Positions 37,181-52,178 of a DNA stretch of 64,000 nt are shown here, one piece after another (within the stretch, counting starts at the first letter, position 1; the number at the start of each line of letters is the position of its first letter). Both the position numbers and the translations under genes were made by a program. The notes below the pieces were generated by a model. It was not told the origin of the DNA. It ran no database searches and saw only the letters and a program-made list of their open reading frames with translations. Origin of the DNA: Adineta steineri (taxonomy: Eukaryota; Rotifera; Eurotatoria; Adinetida; Adinetidae); NCBI GenBank assembly GCA_905250115.1, contig CAJNOI010000007.1, forward strand, positions 793,796-857,795. The letters are read 5' to 3'.

Positions 37181-40100
37181 TTAAAATATAATTAATAATA
37201 TAATACCAGCTTTAAAATTAATATCAAGAAGAAGAGTGCTCATATCTAAACGTTCATTGAATTTATCATACAGTGGTAAAGATCGAATGCCTAGATAAAA
37301 GAAAATATCAAAAAATAAAAAAAATTTCTCTGATTATATTTATATAATAATAAAAATAAGAACCTGCTCTCAATGATGATAATGGAATAGTTGATTGTCC
37401 ACAAAAATCTTCATTATCAGTTAATACTTCAAAATATAAAAGATCAACCTCACTATTATCTGATTGAAGACGATTATCGGCATGAAGTTGATCATGTTTA
37501 GATGTTGATTGTTTCGAATCCCAGATACCACATGGGCCATTAATTGTTGCTGTTTTTTGAAAAAAATTAAAATATATTATAAAAAAATAAAAAATTTACT
37601 TGAACAAATTTGATTTTCAGCTGATTTCTTTTTACTAATTATTGTGATTTTAATTTGTACTTTTATAATACTTTTTGCTTGATCTGTACGTAAATGTCGA
37701 ACAGCTACAACACGAATTTTTATTAACATTGATAATGTATCAATTTCAGGCATATATTTATTAAATAAACGTATATATTTTGGCATAAGAATATAACCAG
37801 AACTAAATATAAAAAGAAAATTTTAGAATGAACCTTTTTTGTTCTTAATAAGAAATAAATTCTTACCCTCCATTAGCTGCAAATCTTCCAGCATTATAAT
37901 GCATTTGACGATCTAAAAATAATATTTGATAAAAATAAATAGAATATGATTGAAATTCATAGAAACCAGGCATTTGAAAATTGAGTGCTACCATTTGACA
38001 ACCAGCTGACCAATGTGGAATTGGTTCAAAGTTATGTGAATTCCATGATCTTCTTGAAAAATCCGGATATACACGAGTAAAATGATTTTGATTAAATCTA
38101 TACAATGAAAATTCAGATTTTTGCTGTTTTTTTTATTTATTTAATAAAATATACAATATCATTGATCGAATATCTGACCAAAATGCTGTTGCTTTGACGA
38201 AATTAAGTGATATCATTTCTTTACATGATTTGATTTTGTCTTAAAAAAATAAAGCAAAATTTAATATTTTTTCGTGGGTATTTCCAAAACTGTCTCCTTA
38301 GTTTTGATGAAAATGATTTATACACTGAACTATAAGTATATCAATCTTTTGAACTAGATATTAAGTTTTAAATACAAAAATCCAATAACCATCTTAAACT
38401 TCTTTTAAGAGTAAGCTGATTAGTAGGGGAAAAGCACAAATCTTCTTGTTATAATATTAAGGATATGATTACCTAAAAGATCTTCTGATTTACTAATATT
38501 AAGTTCTTTTAATTTAACTCCTTGACAATAAATAATTAATTTATTAAATTCTGCCAGATAGAATTTTGAATATTCAACTGATTTTGACGATGCTGGAAGT
38601 TTTGGATTATTTATTCCTAGAGGTGGCGTTTTATTTGCAATTTCATCGGGTTGTCGATAGTTTGTTACTACTGATAATGCTGAAGTTCTTCTTATTATAA
38701 ATGATAGCCAATCATCCCATGTTTTAAATTTTATTAAATAACCTTCAAATTCTTTTGTATTATCTTCACAAGTATATAATTCAACTTGAACAGATTCGTC
38801 CTCATCAAGATTTCTATCAATACGACCTAAATAATTTTTTAATAAACAAATTTAATAGAACAAAAAAAAATACATATATGTCAATATTTACCTGTTCGAA
38901 TTTTATCAGCTTGCAATGAAATAGTTGAATTTAATGGTTTAAAAACCATAGTTTGATTATTTTCTTGTGTTGATTGTTGACGTCGCTCAGATTTCAATAT
39001 TGAATATGGTCTAGCAGGATTTTGTAAAGTTAAATTATTGAAAATTGGCTTATGAGAATAATAATGAACCATTTCAACTAAACTTGTAAATGTTTTTGAC
39101 ATTAACATGAAATCTGAACCTTCACGATAAATAGGTGAATGACGTATTGTACCACTTGTATAAACAGATAATGTATAATCTTGTAAATAACGATGTGATG
39201 ATTCTCGAATAAGAAATGTCATTTCTTCACCAATCTTTAAAACACAAAAAAAGAAGACGAAATTTTAATAAAATAAAATTTTGCTAATTTACATGTTTTA
39301 ATAATTGTTCAGTTTGTTCTCGTGTTAATTCTGGTTGATACCAAGATTTTCGTAAAAGTTCTTGACGCCATTTTTCTCTTGGTAATGGTTTACCTAATCG
39401 AAATGATACTTTTTCTTTCGAATTTTGAACAACTTCAGCAAAATCATATGTTCGATAATGAGCAATAAGATCTGGTATTGATTTAAATTGTTTATTTGTT
39501 AATGCATAAACAGTTTTTCCATCATGCTGTCTTTCATTTATTTCAATACTTTTAACAACACAATTTGGTGCACTAAAATGAAAATATTTTTTGTCAAATA
39601 AATCTTAAGGAGAAAGAAATTTTTCTATTACAGAAATGAAATACAATATTTTTTTTTATTTAAACTTCTTCGTATTAAAAAAGCTCCAACTTCATAACCA
39701 GCATTGGATAAAAGGAGACGTCGAGCCTCCTCATGTGATAGAGCTCCATGATACCAAATTTGTGTTAAATCATTATTTGAAAGATCGTTCTATATATAAA
39801 AACAAAATCATATAAATAAGAAAACAAAATTTAAATGATTAACTTTATCAGTGTCTTCATCACTTTGATCATCAGTTGTTTTTCGATTTTTTTGTGCTTC
39901 ATCATCTTTAGCAAAGTATACATCACCATTTGTAATTGTATAATTATAATCAAGCCAACCCTAAAAAATATAATATGAAAATACATCAGAATTGTAATAA
40001 ATAGCGATAAACGACTGGTTAGATCGATTTAGATTTTCTTATATGAGTTTTTCTCTATTCGGAATTAGAATATTTTATTTATGAATATCGAAGGCTGATT

Positions 40101-42762
40101 TTTAGCATGATCATGCATTACTGAGTGACAACTCATTAGAATATATTTAATTCACATTAGAATAAAATTAGCTTTGAATATGATCATTGAGTTATTTCTA
40201 TTTAAATGCATTAATCAGAAAATGAGCAACGAATGAAAAGCGAGTTTACTCCATTGTTTACGTCAGACAAACATTTCGTCAAGGTGTAAAAAAACATAGA
40301 CTTTGTAATTCTACAAGGTTTCTTTTCTTTTGTTAATTGTGACGTAAGATAAATAATAAAATAGGATTATCATGTCAATATAGTAATGCTTAAAGAACGT
40401 ATAAAACCTTGATGAAGTAATTCATGTCTTTTTTAACTCTACAAATCTTCTTTTAGATTATGTTAAATATTTTTATAACTATGAAATTTATAGAATAATC
40501 TGACTAGATATGTCTGGCTGGCAAGTTATATAACTTGTTTTTTCTTTCCGAAATATGTAAGAATGTATATTACTCTTCAATAATAATCACGAGAATAAAT
40601 TCATATGCATTCATTCTAAGTAATAAAACTTACTTTGTTAGCAAAACTATAGATTTGTACATGTCCTTGAACAGATAATGATGGAAGACTTGACAGTTCA
40701 TCGGCATCAACACTTGGTTGTGTTAACATTAATGCATTACTAATTTTTGAATCCTATTGAATGAAATAACATATATTTATTTTTATTTCAAAGAAAAAAT
40801 AAACGATCTATTAATCTTAAAAGCAGTTTAAATGATGAGTGAGCAGCACTACCTTTAAGATAATTTTTCTTTTTAATTTATTAGGAGAAGGAAGTTCAGT
40901 TTCATTTGGTGAGAGAGGTGCTTGAATGAGATTTTCTACTCAATGATAGATATTGTTTTTATTTTATTTACATATTTTCTTCAATTAGGCAAAACAAAAA
41001 ATACTTACCACCAAATATTTCAATAAACATTTGAGCCATTTTAAAACGTTGTTCAGGTGAACAATGATTTTCAATAGATATTATAATTGGATATCTAGAA
41101 ATGATTGAATAAATAAAATACAGAATTTATCAAAATCATTACTCGCTAGTAACAAATGCATAATCTTGAATAGCTTCTAGAACATCACGTAATGGTATTG
41201 GTTTAATCGGAGTTCTTATATGTGTTATTTCTGGTTCCAAAGTAGTTCGATTATCAATAACATCAACTAAAAAGATTTTATTTGTAAATAAAGAATAATA
41301 GAAAAAAAATGTTATTTTATTATTACTTTCAATACATCGACATCCTTTTAATAATGCTTGAATATAACAATGAACTGAAGCTGGATTAAATAATTGAGTT
41401 TTAGCTAAATATCTATTATGAAAGAAGAACAAGAAATGAAAAGAATTAAATAAATGCTAATTACGTATTATGACTTGATGATATCCAATAATGATTTAAT
41501 CGTTGGTCCATATCATCAGTACATTGTCGACGAGTTAATGGATCAAATGCCGAATTAGCATCGGACCATAAATAACTAATCATCTAAATAAAATATAGAA
41601 TTTCAATTATTATTCGAGATTTAATTACTTTTTTAAAACTAATTTCTGTTTGACCTGTTGGTAAGTCTAATGATTGACGAATATTAGAGATTTCCGAAGG
41701 TACTAATTGAAGTTCATTATTAGTAACACGTGCTGCAAATTTTTCAATTGAAATTCGACTAAATAAATATACTTATATTAGTTTATATAGACATATATGT
41801 ATGTATTACTTTTCTCCTATTAGATCAGACATGAGAGTTTTAGTAAGAATCTAAATTAAAAAAAATTCATTTATTTATTTCGAATAATTCATTTCTACTT
41901 CTTGTTGTTTATTAACAAAATGTTGATATGTTGCTTTAAATACTGCATCAGTTATTTCATTTGATTGAGAAGATAAATCAGTTTGTTTAATAAAATTTGC
42001 AACATTAGCTTTTTCACCAATAAGACCAATATGAGAATTTAACCATCCATTCAGTGAATCAAGTGTTAAACCAGTTAGTCCTCGTATTTTCTCATACTCA
42101 CGTAAAATCCATCTAATCAAAAAAAAAAAAAATCTCATATAAATTAAATATATATCCTACCGATTTCGTTTAGCTGCTTCATTGAGATTTTTTGCTTCAT
42201 CAATAGCTGCATAGAGAGCTTCAACCCATGCATTAAAATCATTTTCTACAAGAATTTATTAGAATGTGCAAAACAAGAGTTTTTATTTTTTTTACCGAGT
42301 TTCTTTATTTGAAAAGAAACACTTTTATAAAGATATTCCGAACGAGGTTCATCAGCCCAATAGAAAATTTCTAATCGTTTTTGATTAGGACGATGACGAC
42401 CATTTTGATTAAGTTGATGATAATTACGTGCTGAACGTCCAGTATTCGTACCATCACCTCGTTGTATATATTGAATACGTTCAAGATAAACTAAAAATTA
42501 ATTAAGAGAAGTTTTTATTGAATACAAATTCTTTACTAGTTGTATTTCTATCAACAGTTTTTGATGATTGTCCACTTATTACACTTGAATTATCAGTTAG
42601 ACTAAGTGTTGAAGCAGCTGAAGATGTCGATGTATTTTTATCAACTAAATAATCGAAAATTAATAGATGTTGTCGACGATCACAACGAACAGATGCTGAT
42701 CGTGTATGAAAAAGATCACTCTTCTCTTGAAGTATCATCCAATATTGATAATTATCATTCAT
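37181..42762 (-). CDS. PLCG1: Phospholipase C gamma without SH3 domain
   Basis: 22 exons (first 42762-42537, last 37290-37181), 1191 aa, all phases consistent. Domains in order: N-terminal PH (about 1-165); EF-hand-like region (170-310); X catalytic half (about 320-463) with HYWISSSHNT, CRCIEID, ITHIR, ISIENHCSPEQR and LPSPNKLKRKI; first half of the split PH (about 490-540); N-SH2 (about 550-645, WYHGALSHEEARRLL, FLIRRS); C-SH2 (about 672-775, SWYQPELTREQ, FLIRES); second half of the split PH (about 800-860); Y catalytic half (CQMVALNFQMPG, SGYILMP); and C2 (about 1040-1180). Catalytic His equivalents (SSSHN and ITH) and the Ca-binding E/D/E are present. The SH3 that normally follows the C-SH2 is missing. 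The product would cleave PIP2 to IP3 and DAG downstream of tyrosine kinases. The ATG follows an acceptor by 6 nt and lies 108 nt after PAM16. Confidence 0.92.
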
Positions 42763-42870
42763 TTTTATCTAAAACTAATTATTTAAAAAAAACAAACAAA
42801 GAAAGGATTTTAATACATCATTGAATATGTAATTAAAACGAGAGAGAAAGGAAAAGATTATTAATAAAAA

Positions 42871-43453
42871 TTAACTAGGTTTTGTATCATTTGGATTTTC
42901 TGTTGAATCAGTTTTAGTTGAGGAAGATGAGGTTTTAAGTTCTTTATCTAGACGTTCTTTTGCTCGGTAAATTTTCGATTGTATATAAAATGAACCTCCT
43001 TTTGTTTTATCATTTAAATTAAATAAATGTTCGTAATTTTTTTGTAATTTTTCAGGATCATGCAAATCAGTATCATTTATATTGAGAATCTGTTTAGCTT
43101 CCTAAATTACAAATAATATTTCAATTATATGGAGAAGAAAAAAAAACATTTATTTACCTGTAGACTCATACCTGTAATACGATCTGCTTGAACGGTTTTT
43201 GCTGATGTTTTATTAGATTCTGTTGCTGTTTTTGTATCTAAAAATGTGTTATTGTTTTTTTGTATAGTTAAAAATAGAATTTTTGTCTATTTAGTTTTTC
43301 TTCTTACATTGAAGTTCTTGACGTAATGCTCGAGTAAATGCTCGTCCAATAATTTGAGCACCTATTATCGCTATTTGAATTAAGTTTTTTGCCTTAGCAA
43401 TAAAGAAAATAAATATGAAAGATAAATAATCGTTTATTATATATATATACCAT
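42871..43453 (-). CDS. PAM16: Mitochondrial import motor subunit TIM16/PAM16 (Magmas)
   Basis: Four exons, 43453-43451, 43392-43308, 43237-43158 and 43101-42871, 132 aa. The first coding exon is only the ATG. Exon 2 gives [20 protein letters not shown] followed by RALRQEL, the conserved N-terminal membrane-associating segment. Exon 4 carries the degenerate J-like domain ([42 protein letters not shown]) without the HPD triad, as expected for the PAM16 pseudo-J protein that pairs with and restrains PAM18/TIM14 at the TIM23 import motor. The C-terminal tail is Ser/Thr-rich. It lies 563 nt downstream of SAM50 and 108 nt upstream of the phospholipase gene, all on the same strand, so co-transcription with the latter is possible. 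Confidence 0.95.
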
Positions 43454-44016
43454 TGGATAAATATGATTTTATTCAATTCTAGGAAGTAAGATGTGATCAA
43501 TTATTGATAATATATATAATTAAGAACATATTTATAAATGACGTATATCCATAATAATCTAAAATGGTGTAATAAATATCGTTGTAAAAATGAATCATAG
43601 AAATCGAACCATTATTTTTTTCTAATTATCAATAATGAGAAAAATCATCTAAAAAATGAGAAGATCTTCTTTTGATAAAATTCTAGTGGAAAATTAAAAT
43701 CTTTTCTTGTTTTATTTTTATTCAATAGAATACATATTTTCAAGTGCTTTCAATTATATCATTGATGTCTAACGAACACTTTAAATGAAACAAAAGGAAA
43801 AAGATGACTCTCTTTTCATCAATATTCTATATCTAAAATTTCAATAAAACTGTTATAAATTAAATCTAATATGAGATCAGTTAGTTATACCAAGTACATT
43901 TTCTCAAGCAAAAAAAACCTCAACAGAATCTTTGTTACAAAATCTTCCTATATGTATGAAAAAAATACTACATATCGTTGAAAAGAAAAACAAATAAAGG
44001 TTATTAGCTACGAAAG
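43454..44016. other. Spacer between SAM50 and PAM16
   Basis: About 560 bp of A/T-rich sequence with no coding signal. Probably SAM50 3' UTR and PAM16 promoter. Confidence 0.5.
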
Positions 44017-45830
44017 TTAAATGAATGTAAATCCCACACCAAATTGAAAACCTTTGATCACTCTAGAAGACAAAAAAAAACAAATTCAGATAATATATAT
44101 ATATATCATAGACTAACCGATCATGTATTTGTGTCCATAATGGAAGTGTATAATTAAGTTCAAGTCGAGCAACATTCATTAAATTCAAAACAACACCAAA
44201 ACCACATGATAATCGAGTTGCATTACTTATTTGAGAAAACAATGATTGTGCTGAATCTATTCAATCACAAATGGCTTAGTTTTTATTTCTGAATATAAAA
44301 ATACTTACTAATATTTTGTATATTAAATACATTTCCAGCATTAAGAAAATAATGAAGACGAACGTAAGACATTAAATTTTCACGATGATAAAGAAAAGGA
44401 AGAGGTGTATAAAGATGAAGACCTGTTGCCCAATAACAGTCGCCACCTAAAGCTGCTCCTTAAATAACAGAAACCGATTTTTAATATTTCTTTTGATAAT
44501 CATAAATTATTAATCTAACCTTCACTGTGTGGTCCAGCACCATGATAATCAAAACCTCGAACATTTAATGGTCCACCAAGGAAAAATCGATCGTTTATTT
44601 TAATTGTTTGATTTCTTCCTTGTAAAAGAGGCCAAATAGCACCAGCAGATAAACACCATTGAACAACTGATTTTAATGGTAATGGCACATTAACTTGATG
44701 TTGTGTTGTCCATTTTACAAATTGACTATCACCACCAAGACCAGCTAATTCAATTGAACTTTGAGAATAAGATCCACGTTGTGCTATTACTGGATGATCT
44801 CGATTATCAATTGTTGCTGTATACTAAACAAAATTTTTAAAAATATCTTACATACAAAAGAACAAACTTTTAATGATGATTTCAATGTATGACCAGCATC
44901 TTTTCGTATATCAACAGATGTTGTTGGACTGCCAGCTAAAACTGAACGCCAAACACCTTCCCAAGTAAAACTATGAACAGCATTGGGAACAATACCAAGT
45001 GGAAGCTTTAATAGAAAAAAAAATAATACTTAGTAAAATAAATGAATTCATTTTTGTTCATACATTATAGGTTATATCGATTCCATGATCATCTTGTTTA
45101 AATGAACTCCATGTATTATCAAAATAACTTCGAAATAATGACATAGAAAATCTAAATAATATAGATTTTATATAGAATGAACAAAAAGAAAAGCAATTTA
45201 TATTACTGTTTATTTGGATCGAGTTTTGTTGGCATATTATAAAAGACTCGTCCTTCTGTATTGCCACGATTACTATACGAATAATCAACACCAAATTTTT
45301 CTCCACGACCAAATAGATTTGGTAAAGAAAAATTTGTACACTAAAATTATCGAATTTTTTTATTCATGAATGAAATAAACTATGTATGTCTCGTACCAGT
45401 GAACCTTCATTTTGTCCAACAGCTGTATTGATTCCACCAGATATTGGTCGATGTTCTTCAGTAACATATGTTATATCATAACTATTCTCTGCTTTTGCAT
45501 CTACAATAGATTTTTAAATTTTGATATCGACGTAAAAAATTCATCTAACCTTTAGCTGAATCAATAACAACCATAACTTCACGAAAACATCCAAGTTGTA
45601 AAAGTTTTTTACGTAATTGTTCAACATTAACGAGTAATGATTCGAATGTATTTGATGTAAATACATTATCGATTTGATGACGAATATAATCTTCTTTCGT
45701 TCGTTGAATACCATTGACATTGACACGTGCACAATATGCCTAAGAATATTTATGAAAGTTAATTTATTTAAATTCTAGTGTTTTCTTTTCTTACTGGTAC
45801 TCGATCTAAGTTAACTTGTTGGAGATTCAT
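44017..45830 (-). CDS. SAMM50: Sorting and assembly machinery component SAM50
   Basis: Ten exons (45830-45795, 45739-45550, 45500-45397, 45340-45207, 45151-45064, 45005-44868, 44823-44520, 44458-44309, 44256-44118, 44062-44017), 442 aa. An N-terminal POTRA domain (about 13-95) contains RTKEDYIRHQI and LLQLGCFREVMVVID. The 16-stranded Omp85 beta-barrel follows, with NEGSL, LPNLFGRGEK and the L6-loop motif FFLGGPLNVRGFDYHGAGP (the family's VRGF/IRGF), then LGGDCYWATGLHLYTPLPF and NVARLELNY. It ends KGFQFGVGFTFI, the usual aromatic beta-signal end. It inserts beta-barrel proteins into the mitochondrial outer membrane. An acceptor lies 7 nt upstream of the ATG. It is slightly shorter than human (469) at the N-terminus. 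Confidence 0.95.
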
Positions 45831-46460
45831 TGTCAATCTAAAAGAAAAAATAGTTGAATGTCGACTTTTTATTGCTTATTATGTTTAAATAATGAAATAG
45901 AAAACATATGGATCTAATTTGTTTAATATAATATAATGAATTTAGTAGGATATCTATTGTAAAATTGTAAAAAACCAAAGATTAGAGGAAGAAATCTACA
46001 TCTGCGTTGATGATATAGTCAACAACAAGAAAGAATAAATCTAATTGGTATAGAATAACACAAGTGATTCATTACAAAAACAATAGTTGTGTAAACGAGT
46101 GACCTCTGTCAAAGACAAAATTTTATAAAGCACAGTGATGATACTGATCTTGAATTTCTGTTTAATATCTCAAAGTTAAATAACAAGAGTAGGTTATTAT
46201 TTAATTTACATATTCAAAATATCATGTTTGATATATTTTTCGTATAATATAATATTTATTTATTTCAATAACTATAAAATAAGAAAAGAATTTAGTAAAA
46301 TGACTATTACTTTTCAAAATAATATACCAGTCACATGGCAAGCCACGTGCTATTCTTTTTTTCATCTTTTTCTCTTGTTATCATTGATTGCACCGTAGAG
46401 TATCAAGAGGTATATATATAATAGAATCAGTTATGTTTATTCAGATTTAACGAGCGTATT
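45831..46460. other. Divergent promoter region SAM50 / SLC49A4
   Basis: 630 bp of A/T-rich sequence between a minus- and a plus-strand gene. No coding sequence. It must hold both promoters. Confidence 0.5.
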
Positions 46461-47909
46461 ATGGAGTCACCGTCATCCGAATTAGATCGAATTCATGAAA
46501 ATGGTCTCTTTCGTGTATATCCACAACGATTTTGGGTTTTATTTGTTTTTTGTTTCTTATCGTTCAATCAATGTATGTTCTGGTTAACATTTTCACCAAT
46601 TGCTAGTTCAACTGAATCATTTTATCATGTAAGTGAAGCAACTGTTGATCTTTTACTTAATTGGGGTCCAATTATATTTTTACCAACACTTCCATTAACA
46701 TATTTAATATTAAATACTCATCATGGTCTTCGTAAATGTGTATTAATCTTTGCTATTGTATCATTAATAGCTACAGTTATTCGTCTTATTCCTTCTATAG
46801 TAATGTCATCAACAGATCCACATTTTCATGATCTTGCTGTTCCATTTCTTCATATTGGTCAAATACTTATTGCAGCTACAGGTCCAATTGGTATGGCACT
46901 TGTATCTCAATTGTCATGTCTTTGGTTTGCTCCTCATGAACGAACACGTGCTACGACAATAAATGTACTTAGTACAAGTTTTGGTGGAGCTGTTTCATTT
47001 CTAATATCACCACATTTAGTATCTGAACCTTGGCGTGTTCCACATCTTTTATATTTACATGCAGGACAAGCTCTTCTTGCGTGTATTTTTACTTTCGCTT
47101 ATTATCCAGCTGAACCACCATCGCCTCCATCTGCTGCAGCTCATATACGTTCTGCAGAACGTTTCAGAATCGAATCATTAACAGAAACATTAAAAAGATT
47201 TCTACATGATATTCTACATTGCTGTAAAGATATATCCTGTGTTCTATTAATTTTATCTGGTGCTCTTATGGGTGGCACATTATCTGCTTGGGGTGGATTA
47301 TTTGCAACTATTCTTAAACCATTAGGTTATTCAGAAAACGATGCTGGTAAAGGATATTAGCTCAATTTTTAATAAATACATTCATTGTTTTTTTTAGGTT
47401 GGTTTGGTTTTGGTCAATCAATAGCTGGTATTGTTGGTGGTTTAGCAATGGGTTTTATAGCTGATTTACCTCGATTTCAACGATCTCTTAAATCATTAAT
47501 GCTTATTTCTCTTACGTTTTCGTTTATATCCTGCTTACTATTTCAACTCAGTATTCGTACTATGTTTTGGCCAGATCATCCACCGTTACCATCAAGTGTT
47601 ATTTCTATTGTTATTATTTTGTCAATCAATGGATTTTTTAATGGAGCTGGTTCACCACTTATTTACGAATGTCTTGCTGAAATGATGCATCCATTACCAG
47701 AATCTTTAACTGCTTCCATATTTGTTCAACTTTTCAATGTTGTCTCACTTATTTTTCTTGCTATCGCACCAAATAGAGCTATGTTAATGAATTTACTCGT
47801 ACTTTTAATGATGACTATTGGTATTATCATGGTAGCTTGTGCTCGAGTTACTTACAAACGAAAAGATGACGAACAAAAAAAAGAAAAAACTTTGCCTATT
47901 TCAGAATAA
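46461..47909 (+). CDS. SLC49A4: MFS transporter SLC49A4 (DIRC2)
   Basis: Two exons, 46461-47346 and 47398-47909, 465 aa with about 12 TM segments. It matches DIRC2 rather than FLVCR: LLLNWGPIIFLPTLPLTYLI in TM2, GQILIAATGPIGMAL, LWFAPHERTRAT before TM5, YYPAEPPSPPSAAA in the central loop, and DAGWFGFGQSIAGIVGG after the intron. DIRC2 is a lysosomal transporter of the heme/solute SLC49 family, with vitamin B6 (pyridoxine) export reported. I do not see an N-terminal dileucine motif as in vertebrates; the N-terminus is short and acidic. An acceptor-like CAG lies 16 nt upstream of the ATG. The C-terminal tail is Lys/Glu-rich. Confidence 0.88.
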
Positions 47910-49727
47910 ACTATTCTCATGTAACCAAAAAAAACATTACTTTCCTAAATAAAAAATATTGATTATTATACAAAGTAACTAAACTAAAACTCGCTAGTCT
48001 CCTAGAACAACACACGATTCTGTTTTTTTTTCTTTATTGTTTCTGTGATTTATACTGACGAAAACTTGATACTACTCTTATGCTTCTCAATTTAATGCAT
48101 ATTCATTTATTGTAAATGAGACATAATAAATCGTAATTATTCAATCTTTGAGTCAAAGTTAATGAGGACGAAAGAAGAGCTAATCTTAAAACAGTAGATA
48201 GATGTCTATCATGGTTATATGAATTGATATATAGAAAGATATGATAAACAAAAAGATAACTTATTTACTGATGACCTGTAAGTACTATTTTTTCGATGAT
48301 TTTATTGTATGTATCACTTCTTTATACAATTTCCTTATAGCATATATAGATAGTTTGATTAATGAATGAATAACTAAGTTTAAAACATTACTTCCGATGA
48401 AAAGACTGTTTTTTTAAATATAATATACATTAAATAATTGCAAACTGCATGTGACTTCAAATTATTGTTTTCTTCACGTATGAGCAGGGGTGGCGCGACC
48501 GAGGGGTGTAACACCCCCCTCCCCCAATCTTCGAAAATTTCTATTTTTTGCTCAAGAAAAGCGACAAATCTTCTTAGGTTTTTTACCAAAGATAACGCTA
48601 CACGCCTCAAAAATTCAAAAAATTTCGTTACACGCCACCCCTGCGTATGAGTTATATAGAATCTAATATTTGAAAAAATCATCCTTAAAATTTATCAAGA
48701 GATCAGTTCACTAAACTTCGTTTGGTTAGTGTCAAAAAAAAACATTCATCTATGTTACGTAATTTGTTTCACAAGAAAATATATTTAATGTACTTTCATA
48801 AATAAATATTATTATAGCCAATTGTTGTGGAAAGAAGAAAAAAACAATTGTCAATAACAGAACAAGCAAAAACAAATTAATATTTCATTCTAGAATGAAA
48901 CCTCACTTTTGCTTCTAAATATATATGCAAACAATGTTATGTACATTTGTTTTATAGCGTAGTTATTTACTTTTATTATAAGAGCACGATATTTAACATA
49001 TTCGTAATGAAATATTCCATTTGCGATATTGAACAGATGCTCTCTCAAAATTTTCTATCATAGTAATACTGACATAATATTCGCGATATTTTTAGCTATA
49101 TGCCAGGTGTTCTATAACCTAGATTTGTATAAGACTGTTACCAAACGTTCCAAAATGTTTTGTAAGAATTTTTTTAAAATTAACGCGTAAAAATAATAAG
49201 CACTTGAAATGTTTTTACAAGATATACCATGAAAAGCTCTATAAAAAATACTGTTGAAACAAATTTCTGTTACAATTTGAAAAGATCTTCTGAAGAGTCA
49301 TTTTGATGCTAATATATTATGAAATGTAGCGTTCCATTTTAAATAAAACAAAAAAAAGCATGAGAAATATGGTTCATCAGTTTTTGTAGAGCTTTCTACA
49401 GTGCATCTTTGAAAGCTGTAGGGATGAAATATATTATATATTGATTGCTTGAAAATACGAACTTATAAATCAAATTCATTCTTTTGATGTCTTGTTTTAA
49501 ATAAAATATATAGGCGGTATACATAGTGGGAATTTGTGCGGTAATAAGCAAGAAAAAAAATACAGACTATACATGAGAAAGAAAACGCACGCGAGAGAGA
49601 AAAAAATAAATTTAATCATGGGCATATTATCATGACAACAAAATAAGAACAACAACAACATCAATAATAATAATAATAATTATGATAATAATATAAGGCC
49701 TTAATATTTTTATGAAATATTTATTAT
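47910..49727. other. Intergenic, convergent gene ends
   Basis: Between SLC49A4 (+) and CDKL2 (-). No coding sequence. It contains the hAT-type MITE at 48485-48643 and otherwise AT-rich unique-looking sequence. Confidence 0.5.
48477..48651. mobile_element. hAT-superfamily MITE with 8-bp target duplication
   Basis: The element is 48485-48643 (159 bp). The left end starts CAGGGGTGGCGCG and the right end is the reverse complement of CAGGGGTGGCGTG. The perfect direct repeat CGTATGAG flanks it on both sides (48477-48484 and 48644-48651). An 8-bp duplication plus termini beginning CAGGGG are hallmarks of hAT transposons. There is no transposase, so it is non-autonomous. It is markedly more GC-rich than its surroundings, and the perfect duplication suggests a fairly recent insertion. 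Confidence 0.9.
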
Positions 49728-51709
<1,982 letters not shown>

Positions 51710-52178
51710 AGAATAGATTTTATTTACTTAGATTTAAATTGTTGCGATGAAATACAAAAAAGAAAGAAGAAAAAGAAAACGAACAAACAGTTGACAGGAT
51801 TCGTTAGTAATTGAAAGAATTGATCGACTATATTTACTTTATAAGAAAGCAAAAGAAGCACGCGATCTTGATTTTAGATGATGAAAAAAAATATTTGTGC
51901 AACTATAAGAATTCATTAATGATGTTATTGTCAATGTCACGCCTCCATTATGATAACATTTTTTCTATTTTTTTATTTAATTCATCAATGCATTTAAGTA
52001 TTCGATTTCTTATTGGTTAAGACAAAACCGCTGAATCGATCAGACAGCAAACAGAACACAACATAATAATCGTTTTTATTTCTTTTTAGCTATCGTTGCT
52101 AACGGAAATAGTAGTTAATTCTATTAGCTTAGATTTCTTAATCATTTTGAAAAATTCTAAGAAAAACATGAGGTTATA
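51710..52178. other. Divergent promoter region CDKL2 / ERC
   Basis: 470 bp between divergent genes. The open frame at 51811-52020 has no family signature and is likely chance. No repeat seen. Confidence 0.5.
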
